The position numbers were made by a program, and so were the translations under genes. A DNA stretch of 64,000 nt from Chryseobacterium sp. Lineage in GTDB: Bacteria > Bacteroidota > Bacteroidia > Flavobacteriales > Weeksellaceae. The notes beneath the pieces were generated by a model. That model had not been told where the DNA came from, made no database searches, and worked only from the letters and a program-made list of their open reading frames with translations. The DNA lies in assembly GCA_031277615.1 (NCBI GenBank), contig JAITMC010000020.1, positions 62,001-126,000 of the forward strand. The letters run 5' to 3'. Positions 17,346 through 26,181 of this stretch are shown in pieces. How positions within the stretch are numbered: the first letter of the stretch is position 1; every line of letters starts with the position of its first letter.

Positions 17346-18773
17346 TTATACTTTAAGATCAGCTTCCAATCCTATCAGATCTTTATTTTCATCCAGAATC
17401 GGCTGGACTTCATTTTTAATGAACTCCTCGGTCTGAATCGGGGCAAACCCGATAAAGTTTTTAGGATCTAAAACTTCTTTTAATTTTGATTTATCTAATT
17501 TCAGGGAATCATCATTCAGGATTCTTTCGATAAGGTCATTTTCTTTTCCTTCCACTTTCACCTGCTTGGAGGCTTCCATGGAGTGAACTCTGATCACTTC
17601 GTGAATTTCCTGACGGTCTCCTCCTGCTTTTACTTCTTCCATGATGATGTATTCTGTCGCCATGAAAGGAAGTTCCTCCATAATATGTTTGTTGATTCTG
17701 TTCGGATACACTACAATTCCGTTCATGATATTGTTCCAGATCAACAGGATGGCATCCACGGCAAGGAATGCCTGAGGAATCGTTAATCTTTTGTTGGCAG
17801 AATCATCCAGGGTTCTTTCAAACCATTGTGTAGAAGCTACCATTGCAGAACTGGTCGTTAAAGACATTACGTATTTTGCCAATGCCCCGATTCTTTCGCT
17901 TCTCATCGGATTACGTTTGTAAGCCATCGCCGATGAACCGATCTGGTTTTTCTCGAATGGTTCTTCAATTTCCTTAAGGTTCTGAAGTAAACGTAAATCG
18001 TTGGTGAATTTATGCGCGGACTGAGCGATATTTCCTAATAATGCTACTACTTTAGCATCAATTTTTCTATCGTAAGTCTGTCCTGAAACTCCGAACACTT
18101 TTTCGAATCCGAATCTTTTTGAAAGTTCTTTATCCAAATGTTTTACTTTGGAATAATCTCCGTTGAACAATTCAAGGAAACTTGCAGCCGTTCCTGTAGT
18201 TCCTTTAACTCCTCTGAAACGAAGGGTTTCAAGGAAGAAATCAAGCTCTTCGATATCAAGCACCAAACTCTGTAACCAAAGGGTTGCTCTTTTCCCAACT
18301 GTCGTGAGCTGTGCAGGCTGGAAGTGTGTAAATCCTAAAGTCGGAAGATCTTTATACTGAATAGCAAAATCCGACAGGTTTTTCATGACGTTTATCAACT
18401 TTTTCTTCAGGATTAAAAGTCCGTCACGGATCTGGATAAGGTCTGTATTGTCTCCTACAAAAGCTGAAGTAGCTCCCAGGTGGATAATTCCTTTTGCTGA
18501 AGGCGCCACATCTCCATAGGTATGAACGTGAGCCATTACATCATGACGGAATTTTTTTTCGTATTCTGCCGCTTTATCGTAATCGATGTTTTCAGCATTG
18601 GCTTTCAGCTCGGCAATCTGCTCGTCTGTAATATCAAGACCTAAGTCTTTTTCAATCTCAGCCAGAGCGATCCAAAGCTTTCTCCAGGTACGGAATTTGT
18701 TATTATGTGAGAAATTAAACAACATTTCTTCACTGGAATAGCGCTCTTCCAATGGATTTTTGTAGGAATTCAT
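17346..18773 (-). CDS. purB: Adenylosuccinate lyase
   Basis: A 475-residue member of the fumarase/aspartase superfamily. It cleaves SAICAR to AICAR and adenylosuccinate to AMP in purine synthesis. The signature loop is present as IGSSAMAYKRNPMRSERI, where the catalytic Ser and Lys lie; THFQPAQLTTVGKRA and HLGATSAFVGDNTDL are the other substrate-binding motifs. The KRNPMRSE form is the longer, eukaryote-like type of PurB common in Bacteroidetes. A TATTTTTG -7-like element lies 25 bases before the ATG on the same strand (18799-18806). It is the second purine gene in the window, 3 kb from purL with the serine hydrolase and the WG-repeat gene between them. Confidence 0.97.
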   Translation of the reverse strand: MNSYKNPLEERYSSEEMLFNFSHNNKFRTWRKLWIALAEIEKDLGLDITDEQIAELKANAENIDYDKAAEYEKKFRHDVMAHVHTYGDVAPSAKGIIHLGATSAFVGDNTDLIQIRDGLLILKKKLINVMKNLSDFAIQYKDLPTLGFTHFQPAQLTTVGKRATLWLQSLVLDIEELDFFLETLRFRGVKGTTGTAASFLELFNGDYSKVKHLDKELSKRFGFEKVFGVSGQTYDRKIDAKVVALLGNIAQSAHKFTNDLRLLQNLKEIEEPFEKNQIGSSAMAYKRNPMRSERIGALAKYVMSLTTSSAMVASTQWFERTLDDSANKRLTIPQAFLAVDAILLIWNNIMNGIVVYPNRINKHIMEELPFMATEYIIMEEVKAGGDRQEIHEVIRVHSMEASKQVKVEGKENDLIERILNDDSLKLDKSKLKEVLDPKNFIGFAPIQTEEFIKNEVQPILDENKDLIGLEADLKV

Positions 18774-19074
18774 TCTTTTCTTTTACTTTTTAGAGATACA
18801 AAAATACGGTTTTTCGGCGAGAGATGAAAATTCCGGGCTGTGTTTTGAATTCTGGACTTTGCGGACGAAAAATGATACTTTATTGAGGTGAGTTCATCAG
18901 CTGAGATTGAGTAAGATTTTAACGCTATGGCCGCTATTTTTTTTATCATGTTATGGATATTTTTTGTTCGCAAAGGCGTTTCACTTAGCAGAGATCGCCA
19001 TTTATCTTTTTATATGTTGATTTTTAAAGATAAAAATCGAAAGAATGCTGTAATGCTTTCTGTTGATATAGAAA
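18774..19074. other. Gene-free stretch with repeat remnant
   Basis: No credible gene; a 67-codon minus-strand frame here has poor composition. A phrase near 18951-18990 (GGATATTTTTTGTTCGCAAA, GGCGTTTCAC) resembles the dispersed repeat phrases near 1893, 2099 and 2167 (GTGGATATTTTTTC, CAAAGGCGTT), so it is likely another decayed member of that family. Confidence 0.4.
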
Positions 19075-19096
19075 AAGTCACCCTTTCGAGTGACTT
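19075..19096. terminator. Terminator of the small secreted paralogue pair
   Basis: Stem AAGTCAC/GTGACTT (19075-19081, 19090-19096), loop 8 bases, with an A-run on the left and a T-run at 19099-19106, so it can act both ways. Confidence 0.75.
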
Positions 19097-19117
19097 GCTT
19101 TTTTTTGAAACCATAAC

Positions 19118-19531
19118 TTACTGATAGATGACCACATCATCTTTCTTAATCTGATAACCTGTTTTCTTGTATGGAACTAAAACATAAGATTCTTTAATAT
19201 AGCTTCCGCTTTTCCATATCTTGTTTTTTCCTTCCTTATCAAGGATAATGCTTTTTGCGTTGGCATTGGGAATAAAAATCTCTGCCCGCTTCATGTCTTT
19301 ACTAAAGATAACGGCCGTCATTGTTGTATAGCTTTTATCTCCGCCTACTTCCTTTAATTTGATTTTCTGTTCAAAAACCCGGACACATTTATTTCTGATT
19401 TGTGAATAGGTATAGCCCGCAGAGCCTATACAGCCATGAACATCTCTGTCGCCTCCCAGAACAGGAGTTTTTTGTTGGGCAAAAACTAAAGAGCCCAGGA
19501 ACATCGTACTTAGTAAAATTGATTTTTTCAT
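19118..19531 (-). CDS. Small secreted protein, paralogue 1 (GGDRD-HGCIGSAGY family)
   Basis: A 137-residue exported protein from the ATG at 19531 (MKKSILLSTMFLGSLVFAQ signal peptide); the frame extends 60 bases further up but without a leader-like sequence. The mature start carries a tight motif, LGGDRDVHGCIGSAGYTYSQ, then CVRVFE, with two conserved Cys that could pair. The remainder is a series of short strands (AVIFSKDMKRAEIF, YKKTGYQIKKDDVVIYQ) that suggest a small beta-barrel or beta-sandwich. I do not recognise a named function. The downstream gene is a clear duplicate, so this is a local tandem duplication. Confidence 0.75.
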   Translation of the reverse strand: MKKSILLSTMFLGSLVFAQQKTPVLGGDRDVHGCIGSAGYTYSQIRNKCVRVFEQKIKLKEVGGDKSYTTMTAVIFSKDMKRAEIFIPNANAKSIILDKEGKNKIWKSGSYIKESYVLVPYKKTGYQIKKDDVVIYQ

Positions 19532-19672
19532 ATTTAAATTATTAATGTTTTCGGTAGTAAGTCGTTTTAGGAATAAAGATATTAATTTCATTCCTACTTA
19601 CAAAAACATTCCTTCATATACTCACAAAAAAATCACCCTTATGAGATTTTATCTTTCTGTGAAAATCTGATT

Positions 19673-20062
19673 TTACTGATAAATTACGACATTATCTTTT
19701 TTAAGCTGATAGCCGGTTTTTTTGAAAGGTGTTAATACATACCCGTCTTTTTTCCAGGCTTTTGCTTTTCCAGGTCTGGTAAGGATTACGCTTCCTCCTT
19801 CTGCATCTTTCACAAAAACCTCAGCTTTCTTTTTGTCCTTGCTGAAAATAACAGCAGCAATATAGTCTCCGTTTGAAGACACTTCTTTCAATTGGATTTT
19901 TTCTTCAAAAGTTCTTACACAGTCTTTTTTGATCTGTGAATATGTATATCCTGCTGATCCGATGCATCCGTGAGCATCTCTGTCGCCACCCAATACCGGT
20001 GTTTCCTGTGCGAATACTAAAGTACCAAGGAACATTGCGCTCAATAAAATTGTTTTTTTCAT
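19673..20062 (-). CDS. Small secreted protein, paralogue 2 (GGDRD-HGCIGSAGY family)
   Basis: A 129-residue exported protein with signal peptide MKKTILLSAMFLGTLVFAQ. It matches its neighbour through the whole length: LGGDRDAHGCIGSAGYTYSQ, CVRTFEEKIQLKEV, AVIFSKDKKKAEVF, KKTGYQLKKDNVVIYQ. The main differences are a shorter middle (about eight residues missing before VLTPFKKTG) and scattered substitutions. The two conserved Cys are kept. The identical C-terminal pattern and 80-90-base gap suggest a fairly recent duplication. Function unknown; the periplasm or cell exterior is expected. Confidence 0.78.
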   Translation of the reverse strand: MKKTILLSAMFLGTLVFAQETPVLGGDRDAHGCIGSAGYTYSQIKKDCVRTFEEKIQLKEVSSNGDYIAAVIFSKDKKKAEVFVKDAEGGSVILTRPGKAKAWKKDGYVLTPFKKTGYQLKKDNVVIYQ

Positions 20063-20312
20063 GTGGTTTGTCTTATTATGTTAATTGCGGAGGGTATCAA
20101 TAAAAATCATGCCAAAAATTTAACAGGAAGGGATTTGGAGATGTAAACTACTGTAGTAAAGGGAGATATTATTTATAGGCTGGAAGATGGGTGATGGATG
20201 ATGGAAGTGAATATTGGTTATAGCGGTTGATGGTTGTTATCATTATTAAAAGGATTTTTTTTCTCAATTTCATTTCTGCACATACAATTTCATGCTGTAT
20301 AGGATGTACTAA
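20063..20312. other. Gene-free stretch, nothing certain
   Basis: About 300 bases to the bglX stop with no open frame of note. It holds a short GATGGGTGATGGATGATGG phrase (from about 20187), a type of degenerate intergenic filler, and the bglX terminator at its left-hand gene side. No RNA gene or promoter is convincing. Confidence 0.4.
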
Positions 20313-20346
20313 AAAGCCTTGCCAGCGGATATTCTGACAAGGCTTT
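20313..20346 (-). terminator. Terminator downstream of the GH3 gene
   Basis: Perfect 9-bp stem AAAGCCTTG/CAAGGCTTT (20313-20321, 20338-20346) with a 16-base loop. It marks the end of the polysaccharide utilisation operon. Confidence 0.75.
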
Positions 20347-20367
20347 GATTATAAATCTTTCCGGAAG

Positions 20368-22695
20368 TTATTTTGTCCAGTTGATTTTTGAATGTTTTAC
20401 GTCCTGGGAGCTGGTACCGATCATGATATCAAATTCTCCGGGTTCCCAGTCGTATTTCAGTTCTCCGTTGTAGAATTTAAGATCTTCCGGGGTAATGTTG
20501 AAAGTAACTTTTTTGGATTCGCCTTTTTTCAGCATAACTTTCTGGAAGCCTTTCAGCTCTTTTACGGGTCTTGTAATGCTTCCTACCATATCTCTGATAT
20601 ACAGCTGAACGACCTCTGCACCATCATAATTACCGGTATTGGTTACGGTAACGGAAGCCTGCACAGCCTGGTTTCCTTTTGGGTTAGCACTGGAAACGGA
20701 CATCTCCGAATAGCTGAATGAAGAGTAGCTTAACCCATAGCCAAACGGATACAGTGGTTTATTACATTCATCCATATAATTGGAACGGAATCTTTCATAT
20801 TCACATTTATCTGTTTTTTCCTGGCTCAGCGGACGGCCTGTATTTTTAGCATTGTAATAAATAGGAACCTGGCCCAGGCTTCTCGGGAATGTCATCGGAA
20901 GCTTTCCTGAAGGGTTTACTTTCCCAAACAGGACATCAGCAATAGCATTCCCGGCTTCTGATCCTGCAAACCATGCATTCAGAATAGCATCAGGAGTATC
21001 TTTAATATTGGTTAAGGCCAATGGTCTTCCTGTGAAAAGCACTACGGCGATAGGTTTTCCGGTCTTTTTCAGTTCATTTAAAAGGTCTACCTGCGACTGA
21101 GGGATCGTAATTTCTGATCTTGAAGAGGATTCGCCGCTCATCTCAGCAGATTCCCCAATTGCAAGAACAATCACATCCGCTTTATTGGCTACGTCAACCG
21201 CTTCTTTTAATAATTCTTCTTTTGAGCGGTTATCTCTGTCTGTTTTCTTTCCGTGGGCTGCATAGATATCTTCCAGCTTGGCGTCATAATCAATGTTGGC
21301 CCCTTTAGCGGAAAGGAATTTTACTTCTTTACCATAGTTTGCCTGTAATCCCTGCATTAAATTCACTGAGATAGCATGTTTGGTTGCAACACTCCAGGTT
21401 CCGGCCATATTCAGAGAGTTGTTGACCAATGGCCCTATTACCGCTACGGTTCCTGATTTTTTCAAAGGGAGCACCTGATTCTCATTTTTCAATAAAACCA
21501 TAGACTGGGCTGCAACATTTCTCGCAATATTGCGGTTTTCCATGTTGTATACTTCTTTTGCAGCGAGTTTGGCATCTCCATGTTTGTAAGGATTGTCAAA
21601 TAACCCCAAATCATATTTTGCTTCAAGAATTCTTTTCGCTGCCGCATCAATCTCAGCCTGGGTTACTTTACCTTCGGAAAGAGATTTTTTAAGGGTTGTT
21701 AAAAATCCTTCTCCTACCATATCCATGTCCACGCCGGCCTTCAATGCTAAAGCAGAAACCTGCTGTAAATCTCCCATTCCATGTTCTACCATTTCGTTGA
21801 TCCCGGTATAATCGGTCACTACGAAACCTTTGAATTTCCATTGATTTCTCAATACTTCAGTCTGCAGCCATCTGCTGCCTGTAGCCGGAACACCATCCAC
21901 TTCATTGAAAGAAGCCATTACAGAAGCTACTCCAGCGTCTACAGCTGCTTTATAGGGTGGGAAATATTCGTTGAACATTCTTACATGGCTCATATCCACC
22001 GTATTATAGTCGCGCCCTGCTTCTCCTGCTCCGTATAGCGCAAAGTGTTTCACACAGGCCAATATATTGGTGCCGTTGGCCAAATCTTTGCCCTGGTAGC
22101 CGTATACCATATTCTTGGAAATTTCGCTTCCGAGGTAGGGATCTTCTCCGGAGCCCTCGGAAACTCTTCCCCATCTTGGTTCGCGGGAAATATCTACCAT
22201 TGGCGAGAAGGTCCAGTTGATTCCGTCTGAAGAAGCTTCTTTTGCCGCCACTCTTGCAGACTGCTGTATCAGGTTCATATCCCAGGAAGCGGCAAGGCCT
22301 AACGGAATAGGGAAAGTGGTTTCATAGCCGTGGATCACATCCATTCCGAAGATCAATGGGATTTTAAGGCGGCTTTTCTCAATAGCCACCTTCTGAACAG
22401 CTTTTATTTTATCTGCTCCTTTTATATTGAACAGTCCTCCTACAAGCCCCTGCTCTACTTTTTTCCCGATATCCGAACTTTGGGCCTGCCCTGTGGTGAA
22501 ATCTCCTGAAGTAGGAAGATTCAGCTGGCCGATTTTTTCATCAAGCGTCATTTTAGACAAAAGATTGTCTACAAAGGCTTTCTTTTTGGCCTGATATTGT
22601 GCAGTCTGATAAGACTGTACGGGCTTATCTATCATTTCCTGAGCGGAAAACACCGGCGAAAGGGCCAGGGCTGCAAGTACAATGAACTTTTTCAT
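20368..22695 (-). CDS. bglX: Exported GH3 beta-glucosidase
   Basis: A 775-residue glycoside hydrolase family 3 enzyme with signal peptide (MKKFIVLAALALSPVFSAQ). The order is: N-terminal TIM-barrel domain (KMTLDEKIGQLN; RWGRVSEGSGEDPYLGS; the nucleophile Asp295 in FVVTDYTGINE), the alpha/beta sandwich (VLLKNENQVLPLKKSGTVAVIG; VVLFTGRPLALT), and a C-terminal FnIII-like domain (YGLSYSSFSY, NTGNYDGAEVVQLYI). This is the BglX architecture, periplasmic in Bacteroidetes. It would remove terminal glucose from oligosaccharides released by the upstream GH144-like enzyme. It is the last gene of the locus and ends in a clear terminator. Confidence 0.94.
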   Translation of the reverse strand: MKKFIVLAALALSPVFSAQEMIDKPVQSYQTAQYQAKKKAFVDNLLSKMTLDEKIGQLNLPTSGDFTTGQAQSSDIGKKVEQGLVGGLFNIKGADKIKAVQKVAIEKSRLKIPLIFGMDVIHGYETTFPIPLGLAASWDMNLIQQSARVAAKEASSDGINWTFSPMVDISREPRWGRVSEGSGEDPYLGSEISKNMVYGYQGKDLANGTNILACVKHFALYGAGEAGRDYNTVDMSHVRMFNEYFPPYKAAVDAGVASVMASFNEVDGVPATGSRWLQTEVLRNQWKFKGFVVTDYTGINEMVEHGMGDLQQVSALALKAGVDMDMVGEGFLTTLKKSLSEGKVTQAEIDAAAKRILEAKYDLGLFDNPYKHGDAKLAAKEVYNMENRNIARNVAAQSMVLLKNENQVLPLKKSGTVAVIGPLVNNSLNMAGTWSVATKHAISVNLMQGLQANYGKEVKFLSAKGANIDYDAKLEDIYAAHGKKTDRDNRSKEELLKEAVDVANKADVIVLAIGESAEMSGESSSRSEITIPQSQVDLLNELKKTGKPIAVVLFTGRPLALTNIKDTPDAILNAWFAGSEAGNAIADVLFGKVNPSGKLPMTFPRSLGQVPIYYNAKNTGRPLSQEKTDKCEYERFRSNYMDECNKPLYPFGYGLSYSSFSYSEMSVSSANPKGNQAVQASVTVTNTGNYDGAEVVQLYIRDMVGSITRPVKELKGFQKVMLKKGESKKVTFNITPEDLKFYNGELKYDWEPGEFDIMIGTSSQDVKHSKINWTK

Positions 22696-22767
22696 AAATC
22701 TATCTTCTTATTATTATTGTTTTATATTTTCACTTTAAACAGATATTATTTTAAACTTATTAAGCTT

Positions 22768-23919
22768 TTAATGATATACTATTTCCTGTCTTATTGTTTC
22801 TATGGTATTGGTGATTTTATTCTCGGTATACCATTCTGTCGAATTTCCATATTCATCGAATTTTTCGGTAGAAAAATAGGTAGATGAGAAAAATTCTGCA
22901 TGGGTCTTTTTTCCATTTTCGATATAATATATTCCAATCAGCTCATCATTTTCATTATACTGATTAACTTTCCCTTCAAGGTATTCCAGTCTGCCTGCTC
23001 CTCCGAAATAGTCATCATAATCGTCTTTTGTTTTGCAATACTCGCTTCCGTAATGGATATTGTACTGATCAAAGTATTCAATTTCTTCCAAATGGGGAGT
23101 AAGACGATCTTTGGAAAAGTCCGGACGGTAGGATGAGGTTTGCTGTAATGTCAGATTATCAAATTCATCATAACTGAAAACTTCAAGGCGGATATCCTTC
23201 ATTATTTTGCCGAATGCCTCCTGATCTTCGGTTTGCATATAATGTCTAAATAGCTCCAGCTTTTCTTCATTATACAGGAATTTTCCAATTCTTATCACCC
23301 TGTTTTTTTCATCAGAAACGGTGTATTTGATCTGGTCATTCTCTCTTTCAACAACCATATTACCGGCAAATTCGTATATTTTAGAGACCGTAGGATAATC
23401 AGCATGAATGTATTTTTTCTGAACCTCACAGGTTCTTCCATCTTCACTGTAAACGGTAGTGATATGATAAGAATCTTCGTATCCTTTAACCTTAAAAATT
23501 ACTTCTGTAAGCATTGTCCCTTTGAAGGTATAGCTCACTTCATCTTCTTCTGTTTTTACAATAAAAATCTGTTGTTGGTCACCCTCTTCTTTTATTTTTT
23601 TCTCTAAAGCATCCTTTGATCCTACAGAATAGATATCTGAATTATCATATCCATCAAATGGATTTTTAACCAAGATCATACACTCCACATTATGATGAGA
23701 ACGGTTATATACAATTTCGGCCTCATAATTCCGGTGGTACTCATAAATGGTTTCAAAGTTTTCAGCATCATTAAAGTTCAGGTCTCTGATCTTCTTTAGA
23801 TTATTAAAAAAGGCTGATGCTACAGGCTTTCCGTTTTTATAACGGTGAACTTCCCGGATATTTTTTTTATTTCCGCTAAACTCATGCATTGAGATTCTTT
23901 CAAGTTCTAAAATTTCCAT
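22768..23919 (-). CDS. Unrecognised cytosolic protein with YD/beta-hairpin-like repeats
   Basis: A 383-residue protein without signal peptide, lipobox or membrane helix. I do not recognise a domain. Its sequence consists of short, strand-turn-strand units rich in Tyr, Asp, Glu and Asn: EVHRYKNGKPVAS, FSYDEFDNLTLQQ, VNQYNENDELIGIYYIENG and KFDEYGNSTEWYTEN, reminiscent of YD-repeat or MORN/antitoxin-like beta strands. It sits between the alpha/beta hydrolase and the GH3 gene in the same direction, so it may be co-transcribed, but an intracellular protein is odd among exported glycan-degrading enzymes. Confidence 0.7.
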   Translation of the reverse strand: MEILELERISMHEFSGNKKNIREVHRYKNGKPVASAFFNNLKKIRDLNFNDAENFETIYEYHRNYEAEIVYNRSHHNVECMILVKNPFDGYDNSDIYSVGSKDALEKKIKEEGDQQQIFIVKTEEDEVSYTFKGTMLTEVIFKVKGYEDSYHITTVYSEDGRTCEVQKKYIHADYPTVSKIYEFAGNMVVERENDQIKYTVSDEKNRVIRIGKFLYNEEKLELFRHYMQTEDQEAFGKIMKDIRLEVFSYDEFDNLTLQQTSSYRPDFSKDRLTPHLEEIEYFDQYNIHYGSEYCKTKDDYDDYFGGAGRLEYLEGKVNQYNENDELIGIYYIENGKKTHAEFFSSTYFSTEKFDEYGNSTEWYTENKITNTIETIRQEIVYH

Positions 23920-23946
23920 AGCCTTTTGATTAAAAACATTGCAATG

Positions 23947-24645
23947 TTACTTACTTTTCTTTTTAGACAGCATCCATTCATATAGCTGTGGATCTGAATA
24001 GGCAGAATCCCATGAGTTATGATTATCATTCGGGAAAATCACCAGTTCTGCCGTCGGATTTACAGGATGAAGTTTCTGGTAAAATTTAAAGGCATTTTCC
24101 GGCAGTACGATATCATCCATTCCACCATGGAATATTTTTATATTCAGATCTTTAAATTGATTAATATTGGCCGTCATTATCTGATCTGTAGGAGCACAGA
24201 CTGAAGCTACTGCTGCAAACATTTCGGGATGTTCCATAGCCAGTTTTAAAGTTCCCCATCCTCCCAAAGATAATCCTGTGAGATAGATTCTGGAGGCATC
24301 AATTTTATATTTTTTCTGAATTTCTTTTATTAAATTATAAATTGTTACGGTATCCCACCAGGTATCTGCCGGACATTGAGGGGCAAGAATTGCAACAGGT
24401 TCCTTAATCAGCTCTTTATAGGTAAACGGACTGTGCGCTTTGACCAGATCAAGATTGTTTCCACGCTCTCCGGACCCGTGAAGAAATACGATCAGCGGAA
24501 CATTCCCTTTCACTTTCTGAGGGTAATCCAGGATATAGGATATTTTTTCTGTTCTTTTAAATTCTTTGTTGAGCTCTGCTTTGATCTCCTGGGCCTTCAG
24601 AGCTGAAAACGGGAGAAGTAAAAGCGGAATATATTTTAATTTCAT
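23947..24645 (-). CDS. Exported alpha/beta-hydrolase (esterase, CE1/PET-hydrolase-like)
   Basis: A 232-residue protein with a signal peptide (MKLKYIPLLLLPFSALKAQ). The alpha/beta-hydrolase landmarks are complete: oxyanion segment VFLHGSGERGNN, nucleophile elbow TGLSLGGWG (Ser126), a catalytic Asp in HGGMDDIV, and a catalytic His in NDNHNSW. The family (Pfam esterase/phospholipase-carboxylesterase, near CE1 feruloyl-esterase-like) removes acyl groups from polysaccharides. In this locus it may strip ester substituents (for instance succinyl groups) from the glucan, an inference from context. It lies between the GH144-like gene and the unknown protein gene. Confidence 0.87.
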   Translation of the reverse strand: MKLKYIPLLLLPFSALKAQEIKAELNKEFKRTEKISYILDYPQKVKGNVPLIVFLHGSGERGNNLDLVKAHSPFTYKELIKEPVAILAPQCPADTWWDTVTIYNLIKEIQKKYKIDASRIYLTGLSLGGWGTLKLAMEHPEMFAAVASVCAPTDQIMTANINQFKDLNIKIFHGGMDDIVLPENAFKFYQKLHPVNPTAELVIFPNDNHNSWDSAYSDPQLYEWMLSKKKSK

Positions 24646-24720
24646 ATTGATTATTTAATTTCCGGTGATTCAATTTAGGGTTTTATGATTGGAGTCTGAT
24701 TAATATTTGAAGGTTTTATA

Positions 24721-26118
24721 TTATCTGATTCCGTATTTTTCTGATTGGAAGCTTAGTTTTTTAAGTCCCTGCTGGATTTCAGGGGCATTCATAAAGAGTT
24801 TCCAGAGAAATCCGGTTCTGTAGTTTTCAATCATCGGGGCAATTGTTCCCTGGTCAATGGCCAGATATCTTGGAGTAAACCAGTTGTTGTACTGAACAGA
24901 GGTTGCATCATAAGGTCCTGCAGATCCTATAAATTCCGGTTTTTGGGTATAGATAAACCGCAGGAAATCCATGGATTCTTTTGGAGTATACGGAAAACTG
25001 CTCAAAGCTGCCGTCGGGGTAATCACTCCGTTGTCATTGGAAGGCATATGTGCTGTGTAGCCTGTGCTTCCGTCTTCATTTCTTGTGTATCCTGCGGTCA
25101 GCCCCCAATAATTTGGGCCATAACCTTTCCATTTTTTTGGATTTTCAACACAGTATTTATAGTCAATCAAGACTTGATTTCTGTTAAGTTCAAAATAATT
25201 TTTCACCATTTTATCAGACAAACCTGAAGGATCGAGTCCGATATATGAATACTGCGACCAGAACAGCGGTCCGCCGTATTCTTCTGCATAGTTGTGTTTT
25301 ACATATAAGGGAAGTCCGTACTGAGTTTTATCCGTAAGGTAACTTCCGTTTCTTGTCCAGCCTTTGTAATAGGTTTCGGCATCGATGGAATAAGTGGGTG
25401 ATGATGCAGCCAGAATGTACGTAATCAGGCATTCATTATACCCTTCCAGCGGAAAGTTCATTTCCCACTGATACTCCGGTGACCAGTGCCAGTAAAGGAC
25501 TTTTTCGCCTCCTTTGGTATACCAGTTCCACTGAATTCCTTTCCAGAGGTCATCACATTTTGCGGCAAGGGCTTTTTCTTCGGCATTTCCGTTTTTAAAA
25601 TACTCCCGGACCATCAGAATTCCCGAGGTAAGAAAAGCTGTTTCTACCAGATCGCCTCCATTGTCTTTTTTCCCGAAAGGAACGGTTTTTCCCGTCTCTC
25701 CATTGATCCAGTGAGACCAGGCTCCTTTATGACGGTCTGCTTTAGCAAGGAAATCCATCATATGGGAAAGTCTTTTTACGGCTTCTTTTCTGGGTACAAA
25801 TCCTCTTTCAACGCCTACCAGAATGGTTGCCAGTCCAAATCCGGAACCTCCGGTGGTGATTACATGTTTGTCATGATCAGGGTAAATATCATCTTCATGA
25901 TAGCGTTCTCTTCCCAGCATGGATTGGGGTTCTGCATACTCCCAGAAATATTTCAGGGCATCCTTCTGAACCCTGTCCATCAGCTGTTCATCTGTTATAT
26001 CACTTTTTACAGCAGTATTTTTGAATGCCGCTCCAGCCTGTTGAGAGGCAGGTGAGTTTTTGCACGCAGATGCCAGCAGCAAAGAAGTTATCGCTATTGA
26101 TCGTACAGTCCTTTTCAT
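24721..26118 (-). CDS. GH144-like endo-beta-glucanase lipoprotein (glucoamylase-like, PF10091)
   Basis: A 465-residue lipoprotein (LLLASACKNS, Cys19). After a spacer, residues 40-450 form an alpha/alpha barrel of the Glycoamylase Pfam family: LKYFWEYAEPQSMLGRER, TTGGSGFGLATILVGVERGF, DNGGDLVETAFLTSGIL, WHWSPEYQWEMN, YNECLITYILAASSPT, and AGYTRNEDGSTGYTAHMPSNDNGVITPTAALSSF with the acidic residues typical of the fold. In Chitinophaga pinensis the founding GH144 enzyme is an endo-beta-1,2-glucanase, so surface cleavage of beta-1,2-glucan is the best guess. It stands directly after the susD gene, with an intervening hairpin. Confidence 0.85.
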   Translation of the reverse strand: MKRTVRSIAITSLLLASACKNSPASQQAGAAFKNTAVKSDITDEQLMDRVQKDALKYFWEYAEPQSMLGRERYHEDDIYPDHDKHVITTGGSGFGLATILVGVERGFVPRKEAVKRLSHMMDFLAKADRHKGAWSHWINGETGKTVPFGKKDNGGDLVETAFLTSGILMVREYFKNGNAEEKALAAKCDDLWKGIQWNWYTKGGEKVLYWHWSPEYQWEMNFPLEGYNECLITYILAASSPTYSIDAETYYKGWTRNGSYLTDKTQYGLPLYVKHNYAEEYGGPLFWSQYSYIGLDPSGLSDKMVKNYFELNRNQVLIDYKYCVENPKKWKGYGPNYWGLTAGYTRNEDGSTGYTAHMPSNDNGVITPTAALSSFPYTPKESMDFLRFIYTQKPEFIGSAGPYDATSVQYNNWFTPRYLAIDQGTIAPMIENYRTGFLWKLFMNAPEIQQGLKKLSFQSEKYGIR

Positions 26119-26146
26119 GTTTTATTTTTTACCTGATTCTAAAAGA

Positions 26147-26170
26147 AGAGGAGAACTTTCATTCTCCTCT
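26147..26170 (-). terminator. Hairpin between susD and the GH144-like gene (possible attenuator)
   Basis: Perfect 9-bp stem AGAGGAGAA/TTCTCCTCT (26147-26155, 26162-26170), 6-base loop. The minus-strand tail is only partly U-rich (TTCTTTTA), so it may tune, rather than end, transcription from susCD into the enzymes. Confidence 0.6.
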
Positions 26171-26181
26171 AAAGTTAATTA

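Noticed and set aside
18770-18973. 67-codon leftward frame upstream of purB
   Set aside because: It overlaps the purB start, lies on repeat-like sequence and shows no protein-like pattern.
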